From Gammaproteobacteria bacterium (lineage in GTDB: Bacteria > Pseudomonadota > Gammaproteobacteria > UBA1113), in NCBI GenBank assembly GCA_019752835.1, contig JAIELR010000212.1, forward strand, positions 1 through 6,563: a DNA stretch of 6,563 bases, given 5' to 3'. Numbering within the stretch: position 1 is the stretch's first letter; the number at the start of each line of letters is the position of its first letter. Positions 6,170 to 6,563 of this stretch are shown in pieces. Below the pieces are notes generated by a model. It was given only the letters and a program-made list of their open reading frames with translations. It was not told where the DNA came from and did no database searches. The translations under genes were made by a program, and so were the position numbers.

Positions 6170-6425
6170 AAAAATTAAAGGTGAGCTCGTCTATCTTGAA
6201 AGGCAGTATACGCGGATGAAAAATCAAGAGCGCAAAGAAGACACACGACGAAAAATCCAATTGGGCGGGCTTGTGAAAAAAGCCGGGCTCGAAAATGAAT
6301 CGACCGCCGTTTTGTATGGGATGTTATTAGAAGGCGTTGAAAACTTATTAAGCGACAATGCCGAAATATTCCGCGCGCGCTGGAAAGTTAAAGGCGATAT
6401 TGCTTTTACGCGTGAGAAAAAATAA
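6141..6425 (+). CDS. traD: Ti-type conjugal transfer protein TraD
   Basis: The 94-residue product has a basic coiled N-terminal half and the signature DTRRKIQLGGLVKKAGL, which is the hallmark of the small TraD family of Ti plasmids (R-K-x-x-T-R-R-x-I-x-L-G-x-L-V-x-K-A-G-L), followed by a helix with L-Y-G-M-L-L-E-G. It is an accessory of DNA processing at oriT, unrelated to the F-plasmid coupling ATPase of the same name. I choose the ATG at 6141; a TTG at 6126 in the same frame would add five residues. Neither has a clear Shine-Dalgarno. The ATG start overlaps traC by 29 bases, so translation is probably coupled. In Ti plasmids traG follows; here only about 140 bases remain and no such gene is seen. 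The same small TraD also occurs in conjugative islands of intracellular bacteria. Confidence 0.85.
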   Translation: MPSNTPKQLKKIKGELVYLERQYTRMKNQERKEDTRRKIQLGGLVKKAGLENESTAVLYGMLLEGVENLLSDNAEIFRARWKVKGDIAFTREKK

Positions 6426-6436
6426 TTCATTTTTTG

Positions 6437-6461
6437 AAAAAAATAAACTTGTTATTTTTTT
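6437..6461. terminator. AT-only inverted repeat with T-tract after traD
   Basis: AAAAAAATAA (6437-6446) pairs with TTATTTTTTT (6452-6461) around ACTTG, and the T run continues to 6463. It starts 11 bases after the traD stop. A stem without GC pairs is a weak terminator, so this may simply be AT-rich promoter DNA. Confidence 0.3.
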
Positions 6462-6476
6462 TTGTTATGGTATTCT
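6449..6476 (+). promoter_or_regulatory. Possible sigma70-type promoter after traD
   Basis: TTGTTA (6449-6454) and TATTCT (6471-6476) are 16 bases apart, and TGG precedes the second element, giving an extended -10. It would fire rightward into whatever lies beyond the window. It overlaps the AT-only inverted repeat, so the two readings compete. Confidence 0.3.
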
Positions 6477-6500
6477 GGTTATGCAGTACAGGCGGGGACA

Positions 6501-6563
6501 GTGCGACCTGAAAGTCGCTTAATGTAATTGATTCGGAAGATGAATCCTGCTGTTCTACCAGCA
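6501..6563 (+). ncRNA. Possible 5' end of a bacterial group II intron (continues beyond window)
   Basis: The sequence begins GTGCGAC, matching the conserved GUGCG 5' boundary of bacterial group II introns. It then folds as GCGAC-CTGAAA-GTCGC (6503-6518), the position of the first stem of domain I, and a second perfect hairpin TGCTG-TTCTAC-CAGCA (6548-6563) closes the window. No open frame runs through it. Only 63 bases are present; the ribozyme core, domain V and any reverse transcriptase would lie to the right. A tra-associated structured leader is the alternative. Confidence 0.4.

Noticed and set aside
6224..6430. 68-residue minus-strand open frame
   Set aside because: It is fully antisense to traD, whose family signature is clear.

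Overview
The window looks like accessory DNA from a gammaproteobacterium-like, probably host-associated bacterium; a member of the Legionellales (Coxiella/Rickettsiella-like) or an insect symbiont is my guess. The guess rests on moderate GC content, large NACHT ATPases with long helical-repeat tails, and a Ti-type conjugation module like those in the integrative elements of intracellular bacteria. Genus cannot be fixed from the sequence alone.

Left part (1-3294): the 3' portion of a very large gene. It is open from base 1, so its N-terminus, presumably with the NACHT ATPase core, lies outside the window. What remains is the post-NACHT helical region, an array of near-identical 35-residue HEAT-like repeats (898-1653), further helical sequence, a low-complexity linker with a basic patch, a coiled coil, and a compact C-terminal domain resembling small adaptor domains of bacterial conflict proteins.

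Middle (3393-5408): a second NACHT-type STAND ATPase with intact Walker A and B. Its frame stays open for 45 codons upstream of its first possible start with no start codon or good ribosome binding site, and that stretch overlaps the end of the first gene. The two may be parts of one chain split by a one-base indel. Its 3' end is abruptly replaced by non-coding, hairpin-rich DNA exactly where the first protein begins its HEAT region.

Intergenic region (5409-5869): no gene, but dense DNA structure. The key element is a hairpin followed by a nick-like core (5618-5644) that matches the architecture of Ti-plasmid and RSF1010 (MOBQ) transfer origins. A long imperfect inverted repeat, a GC-rich hairpin, short direct repeats and a 14-bp palindrome surround it.

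Right part (5870-6425): traC and traD, overlapping small accessory genes of the Ti-type relaxosome, reading away from the origin as in Agrobacterium plasmids. No traA relaxase is visible; the side of oriT where it lies in Ti plasmids is occupied by the truncated NACHT gene. After traD come an AT-only inverted repeat, a possible promoter, and at 6501 a sequence resembling the 5' end of a bacterial group II intron that runs out of the window.

Inference: this is the boundary between a conjugative or mobilisable module and a cargo block of STAND ATPases. They could serve in anti-phage defence or as host-directed effectors; the sequence does not decide between these.
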